A stretch of DNA of 52,613 nucleotides from Pseudomonadota bacterium (lineage in GTDB: Bacteria; Chloroflexota; UBA6077; JAJPHF01). The stretch lies in the NCBI GenBank assembly GCA_021325365.1, contig JAJPHF010000045.1:1-52613 (forward strand), written 5' to 3'. Of this stretch, positions 52,401 to 52,613 are shown piece after piece. A program made the translations under genes and the position numbers. The notes under the pieces were generated by a model that ran no database searches, was not told the origin of the DNA, and was given only the letters and a program-made list of their open reading frames with translations. Each line of letters begins with the position of its first letter. The first letter of the stretch is position 1.

Positions 52401-52613
52401 GACGCCGACGCGCACCCCCTCGCGCGCGGCGACCCCGGCCGCGACCGGGACGGCCACCGCGACGCCGCCGGCTAGCCCGACATCGGCCGCGACCAGCAGC
52501 TCGACGCCCGCCGTCACGGCGACGCCGGCTGCCGGGTGGATCAGCGTGAGCCCGACGACGGTCAGCCAGAACGCGAGCATCACGGTGCAGTGGGGCAACT
52601 TCACGGCCCACGA
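49408..52613 (+). CDS. Very large secreted multi-domain protein with glycosidase-like region (3' truncated by the window)
   Basis: An open frame of >1,068 codons runs to the window end. ATG 49408 (GAGAGG just upstream) is the last standard start before the hydrophobic segment GSLLGVALLALLGVG (~72-86), which would be a late signal or anchor. Residues ~92-340 look beta-rich. Residues ~345-745 look like a TIM-barrel hydrolase, with FFKDHPDWAW (~541-550) and GMQGRFLDVN (D589) recalling GH36/GH31-type barrels. Residues ~765-835 hold a phage-fibre-like motif (GQVQIDGEIIAYTS, LSRGQNGTTPAAHSAGA). An Fn3-like domain follows (VTWTTNVAAACWVDY, LTGLTPGATYHYRVVC), then a Thr/Pro stalk and a new domain (WISVSPTTVSQNASITVQW). 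Glycosidase function is inference only. Confidence 0.8.
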   Translation, partial: MLRSPWQVLIWVAWLARRLPTPPPASPFTRLCPPCSTPARADHPGSPLAESRRASSSPRRGGWRSACRGSLLGVALLALLGVGQRQPSALSLTVAPTTGTYPGAPRAVRILDVTFPSGQHLWFDRDLCRTFAWYDTDDATALASPIQTNTRWPVPDITVYRGYPSPYSDQLGGVWATDWGSAWQPHFQGYTTTATSVTFTCDHASVDGNDAAHRYTAQITYADAERPTGNGYSLQATITPPAGVSVDTWTQQTGVGAVGGSATGLVAWAFDGDGYGVTAFPWVGGLDTRDERSDGIHFWSILTHPQGTFVLEQPNLYDPAAFGDWHLFNNGWDQGFWVAKPTTGTTNGNAVTTDPLLFLWKREPGRAIPQRYLDARYALVREWLATLQLGPQHNPRAQEGAGGGGVTPFAQLGTIANYFNGATGAGDWYQRQAQLIAQVPMLHTTNGQPSGIDQQTNVLAPDYYLPNASDLPGLDPAYAASPYTYGTLQQFRDGMNLLRLLGLSATYWSQWYYRGTYCPGSTYGTTPELSHFASTWPCSAFFKDHPDWAWTAADGTRNVNYQAPGIFDWMKSWTQQYWLGYGMQGRFLDVNAQIPYVYGPEAPLFLDFYVWTLRQGGYIESEKPEAFLGPLYDNDANPYTLSGREWGMPFASGAVRDRSCLGIPGTSGYTACQAALASSGPYPGTDYDVAAARRVHAIGGALGMAVTGGPSGRLARMQTFGQSYIDAIKAESLHFGNMQDRFGVPDRVELINPAPQPMAAGTVTLATPLGASDTTLYALPVYQLPQTGQVQIDGEIIAYTSNDSDSGLNMGLSTLSGLSRGQNGTTPAAHSAGASIVPLNDPLHWTYDDAYWVYGQAPNEVWVKYSDGSVWQQGGTTPASLPQITGVQVIPNGTTATVTWTTNVAAACWVDYDTYGAAEAYNGQRPASWWPNYLQHTNLNDPGAPAAATSHSRTLTGLTPGATYHYRVVCRGPAPAVTADATFVAGGAGPTPTVPPAATPTRTPSRAATPAATGTATATPPASPTSAATSSSTPAVTATPAAGWISVSPTTVSQNASITVQWGNFTAH

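Overview
The window is very G+C-rich and almost fully coding. About 41 protein genes can be supported, with no rRNA, tRNA, CRISPR array or transposase. The gene content points to a Chloroflexota (Chloroflexi) chromosome, perhaps Thermomicrobia-like. The grounds are the DUF3662-FHA/FHA/PBP2 cluster, extracytoplasmic proteins with Thr/Pro/Ala-rich stalks, a GG-FGYP-type repeat protein, the archaeal/eukaryote-type prolyl-tRNA synthetase and the MoxR-DUF58-transglutaminase set. The lineage is inferred from family resemblance, not from a marker gene.

Left part, 1-10.7 kb (mostly + strand). A class V aminotransferase is coupled to serA (serine synthesis). Two stalk-type membrane proteins, an AI-2E family exporter and dCTP deaminase follow. 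Next is a molybdenum-hydroxylase module: mocA on the - strand, divergent from coxS-coxM. The catalytic coxL subunit is not present nearby; an ACMSD-like amidohydrolase sits next instead. A secreted NodB-fold protein with altered catalytic motifs closes the block.

Middle, 10.7-31 kb. acs (-) has a clear promoter. Three small envelope proteins (13.07-13.99 kb) follow, then fused NnrE/NnrD (-) and a small XRE regulator with a near-consensus promoter and repeated TGACA boxes. Then come FhaA-like, FhaB-like and a PBP2/PbpA transpeptidase, an alanine-rich membrane protein, a DnaQ-DinG exonuclease-helicase, alr and a CBS-pair protein (both -). A 1.2-kb non-coding stretch with GC-rich palindromes precedes proS, a HEAT-repeat protein and a zinc-ribbon/TM/SH3-like protein.

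Right part, 31-47.3 kb, is a long run of - strand genes. Read in the direction of transcription it is: Gly-rich secreted protein, mobA, prs, secA, moxR, DUF58, transglutaminase, gcvT, gcvH, gcvPA, gcvPB, dppD and dppF. From secA to dppF the junctions are mostly overlaps or gaps of a few bases, so protein export, an envelope module, glycine cleavage and peptide-uptake ATPases may share a transcript. After that come a DapA-superfamily lyase (+), a small anchored protein (-) and a >1,068-residue secreted protein that runs off the window end. That last protein combines a glycosidase-like region, a phage-fibre-type repeat, an Fn3-like domain and a Pro/Thr stalk, and is the most unusual gene here.
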